Source: Microbacterium proteolyticum (GTDB lineage: Bacteria; Actinomycetota; Actinomycetes; Actinomycetales; Microbacteriaceae). Taken from it: a stretch of DNA of 64,000 nt. Both the position numbers and the translations under genes were made by a program. Shown here piece after piece: positions 1-8,066 of the stretch. The notes beneath the pieces were generated by a model. It was not told the DNA's origin and made no database searches. It saw only the letters and a list, made by a program, of their open reading frames with translations. Positions within the stretch are counted from its first letter, which is position 1. Each line of letters begins with the position of its first letter. The stretch lies in contig NZ_CP121274.1 in the NCBI RefSeq assembly GCF_029639405.1, positions 1,426,001 through 1,490,000 of the forward strand, written 5' to 3'.

Positions 1-50
1 CGGATGCCACGGCCGCGGGCACGCCCGAGGGCGCGGTGCCGTGGCATCCG
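1..50. terminator. GC-rich hairpin, probable terminator
   Basis: A perfect 13-bp stem (1-13 with 38-50) encloses a 24-nt loop. It lies 29 bp beyond the stop codon of the leftward ABC permease gene, so it fits a terminator for that operon. No T-run follows. The outer stem is CGGATGCC, a word used in other hairpins in this window. Confidence 0.5.
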
Positions 51-78
51 GTGTCTGTGAGGTGGGGGCGCTTCCGCG

Positions 79-975
79 TCAGCGGACGGCGTCGTACCAG
101 CGGCCGACGGCGACCTTCGACAGCCAGCCGAAGAAGGCGAAGATGGCGACGCCGAGGAGGCAGGCCGCGAGGATCGCGGCGAACAGCTCGGCGCTCTGCA
201 GGCGCGACTGGTAGTTGGAGATGAGGGAGCCGATGCCCGGATCGCCGCGGCGGAAGAAGTAGTCGCCGACGATCGCGCCGATCACCGAGAGCCCGGCCGA
301 GGTGCGCATGCCGACGAAGATCGAGGGGAGCGCGGCGGGGAGGGTGAGCTTGGTGAGCACGGTCCACTTGTTCGCCTTCTGCAAGCGGAACAGTTCGCGC
401 TGCGACTTGTCCACCGACTGCAGACCGAACAGGGTGTTCGAGACCATCGGGAACAGCGCGATCAGGATGCAGACGATCACACGGGCCGTGAATTCGTAGC
501 CGAACCAGAAGCCGACCAGCGGCACGAGCGCGAGGATCGGGATGCACTGCAGGATCACCGCGTACGCGTACGTGCTGCGCTCGACCCACCGGGCCAGCGA
601 CATCGCGACGGCCCAGCCGATGCCGATCACCATGGCGACCGCGAGACCGGTGAGGGCGACGCCCGTGGTGCGGAAGAGCGCGGTCCAGATGTCGACGCTG
701 ACCTGCGGGTCGAAGAAGCCCTTCGTGAACATCTCGTGCGGCATCGGCAGCAGGAAGCCCTTGCCGGTGGCGGTGAGGATGCCCGCGATGAGGTACCAGA
801 TCCCCACGAGCACGGCGAGGACGCCCAGTGGCGGGCCCGCGAGGATCAGTGCGCGCGAGATCGGGCCGCGACCGCGGGGCGGTGCCGCCGGGGCGGAGCC
901 GACGGGCGGTACAGGGGTGGATGCCGACGGCTCGGACGTCTCGGAGACGACCGGCTCTGCAGAGGTGGTGCTCAT
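79..975 (-). CDS. ABC transporter permease, NitT/TauT class
   Basis: Predicted inner-membrane permease of 298 aa that would form the pore of an importer with the ATPase encoded just upstream. After a Pro/Ala-rich cytoplasmic N-terminus (about 40 residues) come roughly six hydrophobic segments; the coupling loop carries an EAA-type stretch (LTLPAALPSIFVGMRTSAG) typical of the SsuC/TauC/ThiX group. The ATG at 975 overlaps the ATPase stop as ATGA, indicating translational coupling. The operon starts with a cytosine-deaminase-like amidohydrolase, so a pyrimidine-like or other N-heterocyclic substrate is plausible; this is inference from context. No substrate-binding protein gene is present nearby, so it must lie left of the window or elsewhere. 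Confidence 0.85.
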   Translation of the reverse strand: MSTTSAEPVVSETSEPSASTPVPPVGSAPAAPPRGRGPISRALILAGPPLGVLAVLVGIWYLIAGILTATGKGFLLPMPHEMFTKGFFDPQVSVDIWTALFRTTGVALTGLAVAMVIGIGWAVAMSLARWVERSTYAYAVILQCIPILALVPLVGFWFGYEFTARVIVCILIALFPMVSNTLFGLQSVDKSQRELFRLQKANKWTVLTKLTLPAALPSIFVGMRTSAGLSVIGAIVGDYFFRRGDPGIGSLISNYQSRLQSAELFAAILAACLLGVAIFAFFGWLSKVAVGRWYDAVR

Positions 976-1751
976 GAGTGTCCTTCCCGGAGGGCGTGGG
1001 AGACCTCGCCGACGAGCTTGGCGAACTCGCCCGTGTAGCGGATCTCGGGGTCGCGCGGCATGTCGAAGGGGACCTCGAACGTGTCGACGAGGTGGCCGGG
1101 GCGACCCGACATCACGACGACCTTGGTGGAGAGGTAGACCGCTTCGGAGACCGAGTGCGTGATGAACAGTCCGCCGAACTTCTGCTCGACGAAGATCTTC
1201 AGCAGCTCGTCGTTCAGGCGTTCGCGGGTGATCTCGTCGAGCGCGCCGAACGGCTCGTCGAAGAGGAACAGTTCGGGGTCGAGGGTGAGCGAACGGGCGA
1301 GCGACGCGCGCATCTTCATGCCGCCCGACATCTGCTTGGGCAGGTGCTTCTCGAAGCCGTTGAGGCCCACGAGGTCGATGGCCCACTGGGCCTTGGGGGT
1401 GCGGATGCGCTTGGGCTGCCAGTTCAGTTCGGCGAGGAGCTCGACGTTGGACTGCACGTCGCGCCAGGGGAGGAGGGTCGCGTCCTGGAAGACGTAGCCG
1501 ATCCGGTCGGTGTTGACCGTCGCGGTGCCTTCGCTCGCGGACTCGAGTCCCGAGGCGATGCGCAGGAGGGTCGACTTGCCGCAGCCAGAGGGGCCGACGA
1601 CGCTGACGAACTCGCCGCGCTCGACGACGAGGTCGACGCCGGAGAGAGCGGTGGTGCCGTTGGGGAACGTCATGGCGACGTTCCGGAAGTCCAGCAGCGG
1701 CGGGGTGGGGCCCGCGAGGGTGGCTGCCGGGGAAGGGGAGGCGAGAGTCAC
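972..1751 (-). CDS. ABC transporter ATP-binding protein, NitT/TauT class
   Basis: ATPase subunit (259 aa) expected to drive import through the adjacent permease. Walker A is GPSGCGKST, the ABC signature reads MSGGMKMRASLARSL, Walker B is LFLFDEPFGALD, and the switch His is in LFITHSVSEA; all motifs are intact. This pattern matches the SsuB/TauB/ThiZ group, which imports sulfonates, nitrate-like ions or pyrimidine precursors. The GTG at 1751 is chosen because it sits 7 bp after the stop of the amidohydrolase gene; an upstream in-frame extension would run antisense-like sequence through that gene. It overlaps the permease start by 4 nt. Confidence 0.85.
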   Translation of the reverse strand: MTLASPSPAATLAGPTPPLLDFRNVAMTFPNGTTALSGVDLVVERGEFVSVVGPSGCGKSTLLRIASGLESASEGTATVNTDRIGYVFQDATLLPWRDVQSNVELLAELNWQPKRIRTPKAQWAIDLVGLNGFEKHLPKQMSGGMKMRASLARSLTLDPELFLFDEPFGALDEITRERLNDELLKIFVEQKFGGLFITHSVSEAVYLSTKVVVMSGRPGHLVDTFEVPFDMPRDPEIRYTGEFAKLVGEVSHALREGHS

Positions 1752-1758
1752 GGAGCGC

Positions 1759-3057
1759 TCACTTTCCGGTCGGGACGAGGGTCGGAAGCGCCGGTGCGGG
1801 TGCGTCGGCGGGCGGTGCGGTCTTCGGGGTGGGGGCGGACGGGGAGGCGATGCGCGTCGAGACCGTGGTGCGGGCGACGACGCGGCCGCGGTGGAGGACC
1901 ACGCGGTCGGCGGAGGCGAACGCGACTGCCTCGCCGAGCGAGGCTGCGCGGACGGCGACGAGGTCGGCGCGGGCACCGGGGACGGGGCCGGCTGCCGGCA
2001 GTCCCATGACGTCGCGCGCGCCGGTGGTGACGGCATCCACCGCTTCTTCGGGGGCGAGGTGCCCCGCGGCGACGAGCAGGGAGGCGGTCTCGAGGTGGTC
2101 GCACCGGCCGACGGGGTTGAAGGGGTCGCGGACGTTGTCGGCGCCCGCGGCGACGCGGACACCCGCGGCCTTGAGTCGGCCGATCGGGGCGATCCCGCGG
2201 GGGACGGCGTGGTCGTCCTCCCACCCCTGCAGGTACAGGTTGGTGATCGGGAGGGCGATGATGCCGATGTCGGCCGCCCGCACCTCGTCGGCGAGGGTCG
2301 CGAGATCTTCGGTCGGCATCATGCTGAGTCGCACGCAGTGGCCGGCGGAGCGGGGGCGGTGCCAGCCGGTCACGGCCGCGGCGTACGCGGCGAGCGTGTC
2401 GGCGCCGGCGAGGCTCTCGTCGGTGTGGAGGTCGAGGCCGACGTCGCGACGCCGGGCGATCGCGATGAGACGGTCGAGGTCGTCGATCGGGTCCTCGGCG
2501 AGGTGCGGTGCCCCGCCGACGAGGTCGACGCCCGCGTCGAGGGCGGCGTCGAACACGGCGTCGGGCACGGTCGGCCCGCCGAGGGCGACGAGCTCGATGT
2601 CCATGAGGCCGCGGAGCTCTTCGCGCAGCCGCACGAGGGCGCGGACGCCGATCAGCGTGTCCGCCCCGTGCAGCAGGTCGACGTGGGTGCGGACGGCGGT
2701 GATCCCGGATGCCAGCATCCGCAGCGCCGTGGAGCGGGCCCGGTCGAGCGTCTCGTCCTCGTCGAGCGTCTGGGCGAAGGCCTGCCAGCTCTCGATGGCG
2801 CGCACGAGGTCGCCGAACGGGGGCTGGATGGCATCCCACGACTGGGACTTGTCGAGGTGCCCGTGGGGCTCGGCGCCGGCGGCCGTGACGACGTAGCCGG
2901 CGAGGTCGAGGATCTCGCCCTCGGTCCCGGGCAGCGGCGTTCCCGCCGGAACCACCGCGACGACCGTCTCGCCGTCGATCGCGATGTCCACGAGCGCGCC
3001 GGACGCCAGCCGCGCGTTGTGGATCGCGGTGATCGAGACGGGTGGAGCGGCGGACAC
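1759..3057 (-). CDS. Amidohydrolase, cytosine-deaminase (CodA/AtzC) type
   Basis: 432-aa metal-dependent hydrolase of the amidohydrolase superfamily, predicted to deaminate or hydrolyse a cytosine- or triazine-like ring. The canonical ligands of the CodA group are all visible: HGHLDK near residue 65 (HxH), LHTDES (His and Glu of strand 5), AGHCVRL (strand 6 His) and GADNVRDPFNPVG (strand 8 Asp with the typical DPF/DPW tail). The GTG start at 3057 is preceded by GGAGG at good spacing. It is the first gene of an operon with the ABC ATPase and permease, which suggests coupled uptake and deamination of the same compound. A GntR-type palindrome lies about 72 bp upstream. The exact substrate cannot be told from sequence alone. 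Confidence 0.8.
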   Translation of the reverse strand: MSAAPPVSITAIHNARLASGALVDIAIDGETVVAVVPAGTPLPGTEGEILDLAGYVVTAAGAEPHGHLDKSQSWDAIQPPFGDLVRAIESWQAFAQTLDEDETLDRARSTALRMLASGITAVRTHVDLLHGADTLIGVRALVRLREELRGLMDIELVALGGPTVPDAVFDAALDAGVDLVGGAPHLAEDPIDDLDRLIAIARRRDVGLDLHTDESLAGADTLAAYAAAVTGWHRPRSAGHCVRLSMMPTEDLATLADEVRAADIGIIALPITNLYLQGWEDDHAVPRGIAPIGRLKAAGVRVAAGADNVRDPFNPVGRCDHLETASLLVAAGHLAPEEAVDAVTTGARDVMGLPAAGPVPGARADLVAVRAASLGEAVAFASADRVVLHRGRVVARTTVSTRIASPSAPTPKTAPPADAPAPALPTLVPTGK

Positions 3058-3128
3058 GAGGACCTCCGGAGAATGAGGGTGAGGATGCCACTTCGTCGAG
3101 GCGGGCGCCGTCGGGAGCGGCTCTCCAG

Positions 3129-3145
3129 TGTTGGTGTGACCAACA
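3129..3145. promoter_or_regulatory. GntR-type operator candidate before the deaminase-ABC operon
   Basis: Interrupted palindrome TGTTGG-TGTGA-CCAACA. Its core TGGTGTGACCA fits the TNGTNNNACNA pattern of the FadR branch of GntR regulators. On the minus strand a TAGCAT -10-like box lies just upstream (3161-3166), placing the palindrome shortly after the predicted transcription start, a position that would block elongation or clearance. The regulator is not identified; the GntR protein at 17.4 kb, whose own target region has related sites, is a candidate. Confidence 0.45.
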
Positions 3146-3328
3146 TCCGGGCTGTTTCCGATGCTAGGAACCGGTCGTTTCCGCCGTATTTCCCGCTCGT
3201 GACCCTCGTGACAAACCTGCGGCGCGCGGCGCCGGATCAGCGTTCCGCGCAGCCTCCGCCCCGGCCGCCGTGCGTGACGGAGGTTCCGCGGATCGCGGAG
3301 GAACCGTCGGACGCCGCGGGGGTCGCGG

Positions 3329-4276
3329 CTACAACTCGATCGTGATGCGCGGGCAGGCCGCGCGCGAGACGCACAGCATCATCGTGCGGTTCGCCTCCTG
3401 CTCCTCGGGTGAGAGCACCGAGTCGCGGTGCTCGACGTCGCCGTCGATCACGGGCACTTCGCACGTTCCGCACGTGCCGACGCGGCAGCTCGAGGGGACG
3501 ACCGCGCCGTACTCCTCGACGACGTCGAGGATCGACTTCTCCGGCGGCACCACGACCGTCAGCCCCGACATCATGAGGTCGACCTCGAACGGTTCCGCCC
3601 ACACCGGCGGGCCGAGCACCTTCGCCTCGAACCGCTCGACGTGCAGGCTCCCGCGCGGCCAGCCCGACATCGCGGCATCCAGGGATTCCAACAGGCGTGC
3701 GGGCCCGCACGCGTAGACGACGGTCCGGGATGCCGGTGCGCCCAGGCGCGCGTCCAGGTCGAGGCGGCGTCCCTCGTCGGCGGCGAAGACCTCCACGCGG
3801 TCGCCGTAGAGCTCGGCCAGGTCGGCGGCGAACGCCATCGTGCTCCGCGACCGTCCGGCGTAGAGCAGCGTCCATGCGGCGCCGGCCGCCTCGGCGGCCT
3901 CGATCATGGGCACGATCGGTGTGATGCCGATGCCCCCGGCGACGAACACGTACGACCGGCCGGCGGTGGGGGCGAAGAGGAAGTGGTTCGCGGGGCCGCG
4001 GACGCGGAGGGCGGTTCCGGGGTGCGCGTTCTCGTGCAGCCACACCGAGCCCTCGCGCTCCCGCAGCACGCCGATGCGCCAGGTGCCGCGCTCGGTCGGC
4101 GACCCGCACAGCGAGTACTGCCGCTCGACGCCGCCGGGCAGGACGACGTCGATGTGCGCGCCGGGCGACCAGTGCGGCAGCACGCCGCCGGCGCGCTCGA
4201 GGTCGAGCACGACGACCCCGTCCGCGGCCTCGCGGCGCTCGCGGACCGTCACCTCGAACGTCAGACCGCCGCTCAT
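3329..4276 (-). CDS. PDR/VanB-type oxidoreductase (flavin, NAD, plant-type 2Fe-2S)
   Basis: 315-aa reductase resembling phthalate dioxygenase reductase, which passes electrons from NAD(P)H through flavin to a 2Fe-2S cluster and then to a partner oxygenase. Visible elements in order: flavin motif RQYSLCG near residue 54, the nucleotide loop GGIGITPIVPM near residue 113, a CGPARLL motif, and a C-terminal ferredoxin domain with CRVGTCGTC plus a final MLC cysteine. No Rieske oxygenase is encoded nearby, so the partner is unknown. The ATG overlaps the XRE-cupin stop by 4 nt, so it is the last gene of the XdhC-amidohydrolase operon; about 270 bp then separate it from the next leftward operon. Confidence 0.85.
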   Translation of the reverse strand: MSGGLTFEVTVRERREAADGVVVLDLERAGGVLPHWSPGAHIDVVLPGGVERQYSLCGSPTERGTWRIGVLREREGSVWLHENAHPGTALRVRGPANHFLFAPTAGRSYVFVAGGIGITPIVPMIEAAEAAGAAWTLLYAGRSRSTMAFAADLAELYGDRVEVFAADEGRRLDLDARLGAPASRTVVYACGPARLLESLDAAMSGWPRGSLHVERFEAKVLGPPVWAEPFEVDLMMSGLTVVVPPEKSILDVVEEYGAVVPSSCRVGTCGTCEVPVIDGDVEHRDSVLSPEEQEANRTMMLCVSRAACPRITIEL

Positions 4277-4908
4277 GTGTCTCCTTCGCCGGGGTCGGGG
4301 GCGCCGTGCACCAGTTCTTTCACGATCAGCAGCCGGTAGGGCGCACCGTCGGGCGAATGCCAGCGGTGAGGGGTTCCGGAACGGCAGTACACGGAATCGC
4401 CGACGGCCAGGGTCGTCTCGCCGAACGGGCCGAGCGAGATGACGATCGAGCCCTCGAGCACCGTGAGGAACTCGTCCTCCTCGTGCACGTAGTGGTCGCC
4501 CGGCTCGGTGTTCGCGCCGGTGAACTCCATGGGCTCGAAGCGGCGCGGACCTTCGGCGAGCATCCGCGCGCTGCCCTCGGCGTAGGGTCCGACGAGCCCC
4601 TCGTCGGCCCGCACGAACGTCGGGTGGGCGCTCTCGTCGGGGCGCGGGGGCTCGGACGCGGCGATGAGTTCGACCCGGCTCGTACCGAGGGCCCGCGCCA
4701 GGCGCTCGAGGCTGGCCATGCTGGGCCGGGCGAGACCGCGCTCGAGCTGGCTGAGGAACGGGTGCGACAGTGCCGCGGCCTCCGCGAGCTGGGTGAGCGT
4801 CAGCCCCCGCGCCTTGCGCAGGCCGCGGAGGTGCGCGCCGAGCCGCTCGTCGCCGGTGGAGCCGGTCGCGGGGTCGTCGGCGGGGATCGCGGGAGCCATG
4901 GTGGTCAT
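4273..4908 (-). CDS. XRE-family regulator with C-terminal cupin domain
   Basis: 211-aa predicted DNA-binding regulator. An N-terminal helix-turn-helix (about residues 25-80: LRGLRKARGLTLTQLAEAA, LSHPFLSQLERG) is followed by a linker and a cupin sensor (about 145-200, GDHYVHEEDEFLTVLEGS, then GTPHRWHS). Proteins of this layout usually sense a small metabolite and control adjacent catabolic genes. It is embedded in the operon with 4-nt overlaps on both sides, so it probably regulates its own operon. ATG 4908 is chosen over the internal ATG at residue 4 because it gives the ATGA overlap with the preceding stop. Confidence 0.85.
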   Translation of the reverse strand: MTTMAPAIPADDPATGSTGDERLGAHLRGLRKARGLTLTQLAEAAALSHPFLSQLERGLARPSMASLERLARALGTSRVELIAASEPPRPDESAHPTFVRADEGLVGPYAEGSARMLAEGPRRFEPMEFTGANTEPGDHYVHEEDEFLTVLEGSIVISLGPFGETTLAVGDSVYCRSGTPHRWHSPDGAPYRLLIVKELVHGAPDPGEGDT

Positions 4909-6203
4909 CGTCCCACCCTCTCGAACAGTCGCGCGGTGATCTCGGCCTCGTCGCCGCTGGTCAGGGTCCCGTTCTCCACGACGACGCGGCCCGCGACGAC
5001 GACCTCGCGCGGACGCCGACCGGGCGAGGCCCACAAGAGCCCCGCGACCCGGTCGGCCACTCCCGCGTCGGCGACGCCTGCGACGTCCCACAGGCACAGG
5101 TCGGCGGCCGAACCCGGGGTGAGTCGACCGAGCTCGCTGCGCCCGAGGCCCGCGGCGGATCCTTCGGTCGCCATCGCCAGAACGGTGGATGCCGCCAGCT
5201 GCGGCCCCACGAGAGCGGAGACCTGCATCGCGAGACGCGCGTCGGCGAGCAGGTGGCCGGCGTCGTTGCTGCCGCCGCCGCTCGTTCCGAGGCCCACCGG
5301 GATGCCGGCATCCCGGAGCTTCGCCACCGGCGCGACGCCCCACCCCATCGGCACGTCGCAGCCGGGGGCGTGGGTGGCCGTGACCCCGGCGGCGGCGAGC
5401 CGGGCGATCTCGTCGTCCGTGACCGCGCACAGGTGCGCGAGCGTGACATCGGGGGCGAGCCAGCCCCAGTCCTCCAGCAGGTCGAGGGGACGCCGACCGT
5501 ACTTCTGCTGTGCGATCTCGACGTCGACGACCTCGTTCGCCTGCGTGCGGCGTCGGAGCCCGCGGCGCTCGGCGACCTCGCCCAGCAGCGCGAACGTCTC
5601 GCGCGGGTCGCTGTGCACGCCCGCCGGCCCCACGGCGACCTGCAGCATCCCGTCGGCGCTGACACCGCCCGGGCGGCCGTCGACGAGCGCGGCGGCGATC
5701 GCCTCGGCCGACAGTGCGGCCTCCTGCGGATCGTCGCGCGCGGCGCCGCGGACGAACGCGAGCCGCGCACCGAGGTCGGCGGCCGCCTCGGCGGCGGCGC
5801 GGGCCATGCCGACCGTGTCGGCGCCGGAGGGCCAGGTCAGGTGGTGGTCGGCGACGGTCGTGACACCGCTCAACAGCGCTTCGGCGAGTCCCGCGCGCGC
5901 GGCGATCCCCGTCAGTCCGGGGTCGACGCCGGCCTCGGCGTAGGCGGCCGCCATCGCCGGCAGCCACTCGCGCATCGGGATGCCACGGGTGCCGGGCAGC
6001 GTCCGGAACGCCGTCTGCAGCAGGTGGTGGTGGGCGTTGACGAGGCCGGGCGTCACGACGCAGCCGCTCGCGTCGATCACCGTCGCGTCGGCGGGGGCGG
6101 GGGTGTCGACGACCATCCCGTCGATGCACACGACGTCGCCCGTGCGGATCCGGCCCTCGGCCTCGACGACCGCGACCGCGTCGCGGATGACGAGCGCCGT
6201 CAT
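4905..6203 (-). CDS. Amidohydrolase of the ATZ/TRZ/8-oxoguanine-deaminase group, altered metal site
   Basis: 432-aa protein with the fold signature of the COG0402 deaminases (VVTPGLVNAHHHLLQTAF near residue 55; ADHHLTW; LAHLCAV on strand 6). Against 8-oxoguanine deaminase and hydroxydechloroatrazine hydrolase types, recalled from memory, the strand-5 motif HTHLAE reads RTQANE, so the metal-binding His is Gln, and the strand-8 motif GLGVDGSASND reads GLGTSGGGSND, so the catalytic Asp is Ser. The frame is otherwise intact and the gene overlaps both neighbours by 4 nt, so it is not an obvious pseudogene. XdhC next door suggests purine-type substrates. The enzyme may use another metal geometry, a different reaction, or be non-catalytic. 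Confidence 0.75.
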   Translation of the reverse strand: MTALVIRDAVAVVEAEGRIRTGDVVCIDGMVVDTPAPADATVIDASGCVVTPGLVNAHHHLLQTAFRTLPGTRGIPMREWLPAMAAAYAEAGVDPGLTGIAARAGLAEALLSGVTTVADHHLTWPSGADTVGMARAAAEAAADLGARLAFVRGAARDDPQEAALSAEAIAAALVDGRPGGVSADGMLQVAVGPAGVHSDPRETFALLGEVAERRGLRRRTQANEVVDVEIAQQKYGRRPLDLLEDWGWLAPDVTLAHLCAVTDDEIARLAAAGVTATHAPGCDVPMGWGVAPVAKLRDAGIPVGLGTSGGGSNDAGHLLADARLAMQVSALVGPQLAASTVLAMATEGSAAGLGRSELGRLTPGSAADLCLWDVAGVADAGVADRVAGLLWASPGRRPREVVVAGRVVVENGTLTSGDEAEITARLFERVGR

Positions 6204-7177
6204 CCCGCGATCACCGGCGTCGGCACGGCGCATCCGCGCGCGGCATCGACGTGCAGCGGGCCCCCGGTCGACCGCAGCGGGAGCGCGCTCGCGCCACGTC
6301 GGGCCGCGACGATCTCCGCGATCACGGACAGGGCGGTCTCCTCCGGCGTCTCCGCACCGAGGTCGAGACCCAGCGGCGAGTGCAGCCGACCGAGCTCGGC
6401 ATCCGTCACTCCGGCCTGCGTGAGCAGCGCCGCACGTCGTGCCACGGTCGCGCGTGAGCCCATCGCTCCGACGAAGCCGACCGGGAGCCGCAACGCGGTG
6501 CGGATGGCGGGGACGTCGAGGCGCTCGTCGTGGGTCAGGACGCAGACGGCCGTGCGCTCGTCGGGCGCCTCGAGCGACGCGAGGTATTCGTGCGGCGGGG
6601 CGACGACGAGATCGGATGCCTCGGGGAAACGGTCGCGCGTCACCAGCAGCGCCCACGCGTCGCATATTGTCACCGCGAACCCAGCGGCAGCTCCCACGCG
6701 GCACAGGGCCGCCGCGTGTTCGCCGGCGCCCAGGACGATGAGGCGCGGGCGGGACCGTCGGTGCAGTCCGAGCACGGTCCCGTCGCCGAGGTCGAGGTCG
6801 ATCGCGCTCTCGCGTCCGGCCGCGGCGCGCCGCAACGCGTCGCGCACAGCGGGGTCGTCGCCGTCGACGGGGTACGCGACCACCTCGATCGCACCGCCGC
6901 ACGCGAGGCCGGCCGCGACGATCGCGTCGTCGGGACCGGTGAAACCGAAGCTTCCGCGACGGACCCCGCCCGAGCGGAGGGCGTCGAGACCGAGCATCAC
7001 GGCGTCGCCCTCGACGCAGCCGCCGGAGAGCGAACCGATGACGCGGGCGTCCGCGGTCACGGCGAGTGTGGCCCCCACCCCGCGCGGCGCGCTGCGCACG
7101 ACCCGGGTGATCGTGACCGCGGCCACGGGTACCCCCGCCTCCAGCAGGGGCAGCAGGTCGGCGGCCAGTTCGAGCAC
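6200..7177 (-). CDS. XdhC/CoxI family molybdenum-hydroxylase maturation protein
   Basis: 325-aa XdhC-family protein. Such proteins bind molybdenum cofactor, help sulfurate it and deliver it to xanthine dehydrogenase-type enzymes. The N-terminal XdhC domain has GSLSGGCVEG and the GLACGGAIEV motif; the C-terminal Rossmann-like domain has LIVLGAGEHA and PVGFVGAMGSR. The GTG at 7177 follows a TACGGT -10-like box by 7 nt, so the mRNA may be leaderless. It heads the four-gene operon with the altered amidohydrolase, XRE-cupin regulator and PDR reductase. No large molybdenum hydroxylase subunit is in the window, so the client enzyme is elsewhere. Confidence 0.85.
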   Translation of the reverse strand: MLELAADLLPLLEAGVPVAAVTITRVVRSAPRGVGATLAVTADARVIGSLSGGCVEGDAVMLGLDALRSGGVRRGSFGFTGPDDAIVAAGLACGGAIEVVAYPVDGDDPAVRDALRRAAAGRESAIDLDLGDGTVLGLHRRSRPRLIVLGAGEHAAALCRVGAAAGFAVTICDAWALLVTRDRFPEASDLVVAPPHEYLASLEAPDERTAVCVLTHDERLDVPAIRTALRLPVGFVGAMGSRATVARRAALLTQAGVTDAELGRLHSPLGLDLGAETPEETALSVIAEIVAARRGASALPLRSTGGPLHVDAARGCAVPTPVIAG

Positions 7178-7228
7178 GTGGGCGACCGTATCCGCGCCGT
7201 GTTTCGCGCACGCTACGCTGTCGTGACC
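7178..7228. promoter_or_regulatory. Divergent promoter between xdhC-like and mocA-like genes
   Basis: Only 51 bp separate two divergent starts. Facing left, TACGGT (7190-7185) lies 7 nt before GTG 7177; facing right, TACGCT (7214-7219) lies 9 nt before ATG 7229. Both fit TANNNT -10 boxes of leaderless or nearly leaderless actinobacterial transcripts, and suggest the two molybdenum-cofactor genes are expressed together. Confidence 0.4.
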
Positions 7229-7831
7229 ATGCCCGCCGAGCCTTCCGCGCCCCCCGTCGGCGGGCCCGCCGGCGCCCCGCTCGCCGGTCTCGTGCTGGCC
7301 GCCGGTGCGGGTCGCCGGTTCGGCGGACCGAAGGCCCTCGCGCGTGATCCGGATGGCGTCGCGTGGGTGGAGAGGGCGGTCGGCGCGCTGCGCGACGGGG
7401 GGTGCGACCCGGTCGTCGTCGTCCTGGGCGCGGCGTCCGACGACGCGGCTCGCCTCGTTCCCCCCGGCGCCATCGTCACGATCGCCGATGCCTGGTCAGA
7501 GGGTGTTTCCGCGTCTCTTCGCGCGGGCCTCGACGCCGTGGCGCGCACCGCGGCGAGCGCGGTCGTCGTGGTTCCGGTCGACACCCCCGACCTGCCCGCC
7601 GCGGCCGTGCGCCGGCTCGCCGCCCGCGTCGGCGCTGACCCTGCCGTGCTCGCGTCCGCGGAGTACGCCGGTGCCCCCGGGCACCCCGTCGTGATCGGTC
7701 GCGACCACTGGGCCGTGCTCGCCGCAGCGGTCCGCGGCGACGTCGGAGCGCGCCCGTACCTTCGCGCGCACGGTGCCTTGGCGGTGGAGTGCGGCGACCT
7801 GTGGTCCGGGGCCGATCAGGACATCCGCTGA
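7229..7831 (+). CDS. MocA/MobA-like nucleotidyltransferase
   Basis: 200-aa NTP-transferase-like protein. The N-terminal GLVLAAGAGRRFGGPKAL matches the LAAGxSxRxGxxK loop of molybdenum cofactor cytidylyl- and guanylyltransferases; VVPVDTPDLP provides the metal-binding Asp and GAPGHPVVIGRDHW fits the GxPxHPV motif of MocA. MocA adds CMP to molybdopterin for xanthine dehydrogenase-family enzymes, which agrees with the divergent xdhC-like neighbour. ATG 7229 is preferred; a GTG two codons upstream is possible. MobA or a related sugar-nucleotide enzyme cannot be excluded, but the neighbourhood favours MocA. Confidence 0.75.
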   Translation: MPAEPSAPPVGGPAGAPLAGLVLAAGAGRRFGGPKALARDPDGVAWVERAVGALRDGGCDPVVVVLGAASDDAARLVPPGAIVTIADAWSEGVSASLRAGLDAVARTAASAVVVVPVDTPDLPAAAVRRLAARVGADPAVLASAEYAGAPGHPVVIGRDHWAVLAAAVRGDVGARPYLRAHGALAVECGDLWSGADQDIR

Positions 7832-8066
7832 CGACCGCCGCGCCGCGGTGAGGGACCGACGAGTCCCGTTCCGTTACGCGTTCGTTGCATTCCTTCCGGG
7901 GTCGGACTCTGGACAAATCCGGGGAGGCGGGGATATGTTCACGGAGCCGTCATAATTACGACGGAACCAGGAAGCCGGGACGAGGACGTACCCGATCCGA
8001 CGCCGGGGAGGGCGGCGGGTGCGGACCACGGGGGTCCCTGCAGTTCAGAGAGGAACGCAGATCACA

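Noticed and set aside
79..1386. Permease gene extended upstream to 1386 as a 435-aa protein
   Set aside because: The added N-terminus is Arg/His-rich shadow sequence of the ATPase gene; the ATG at 975 overlaps the ATPase stop and is followed by the real membrane domain.
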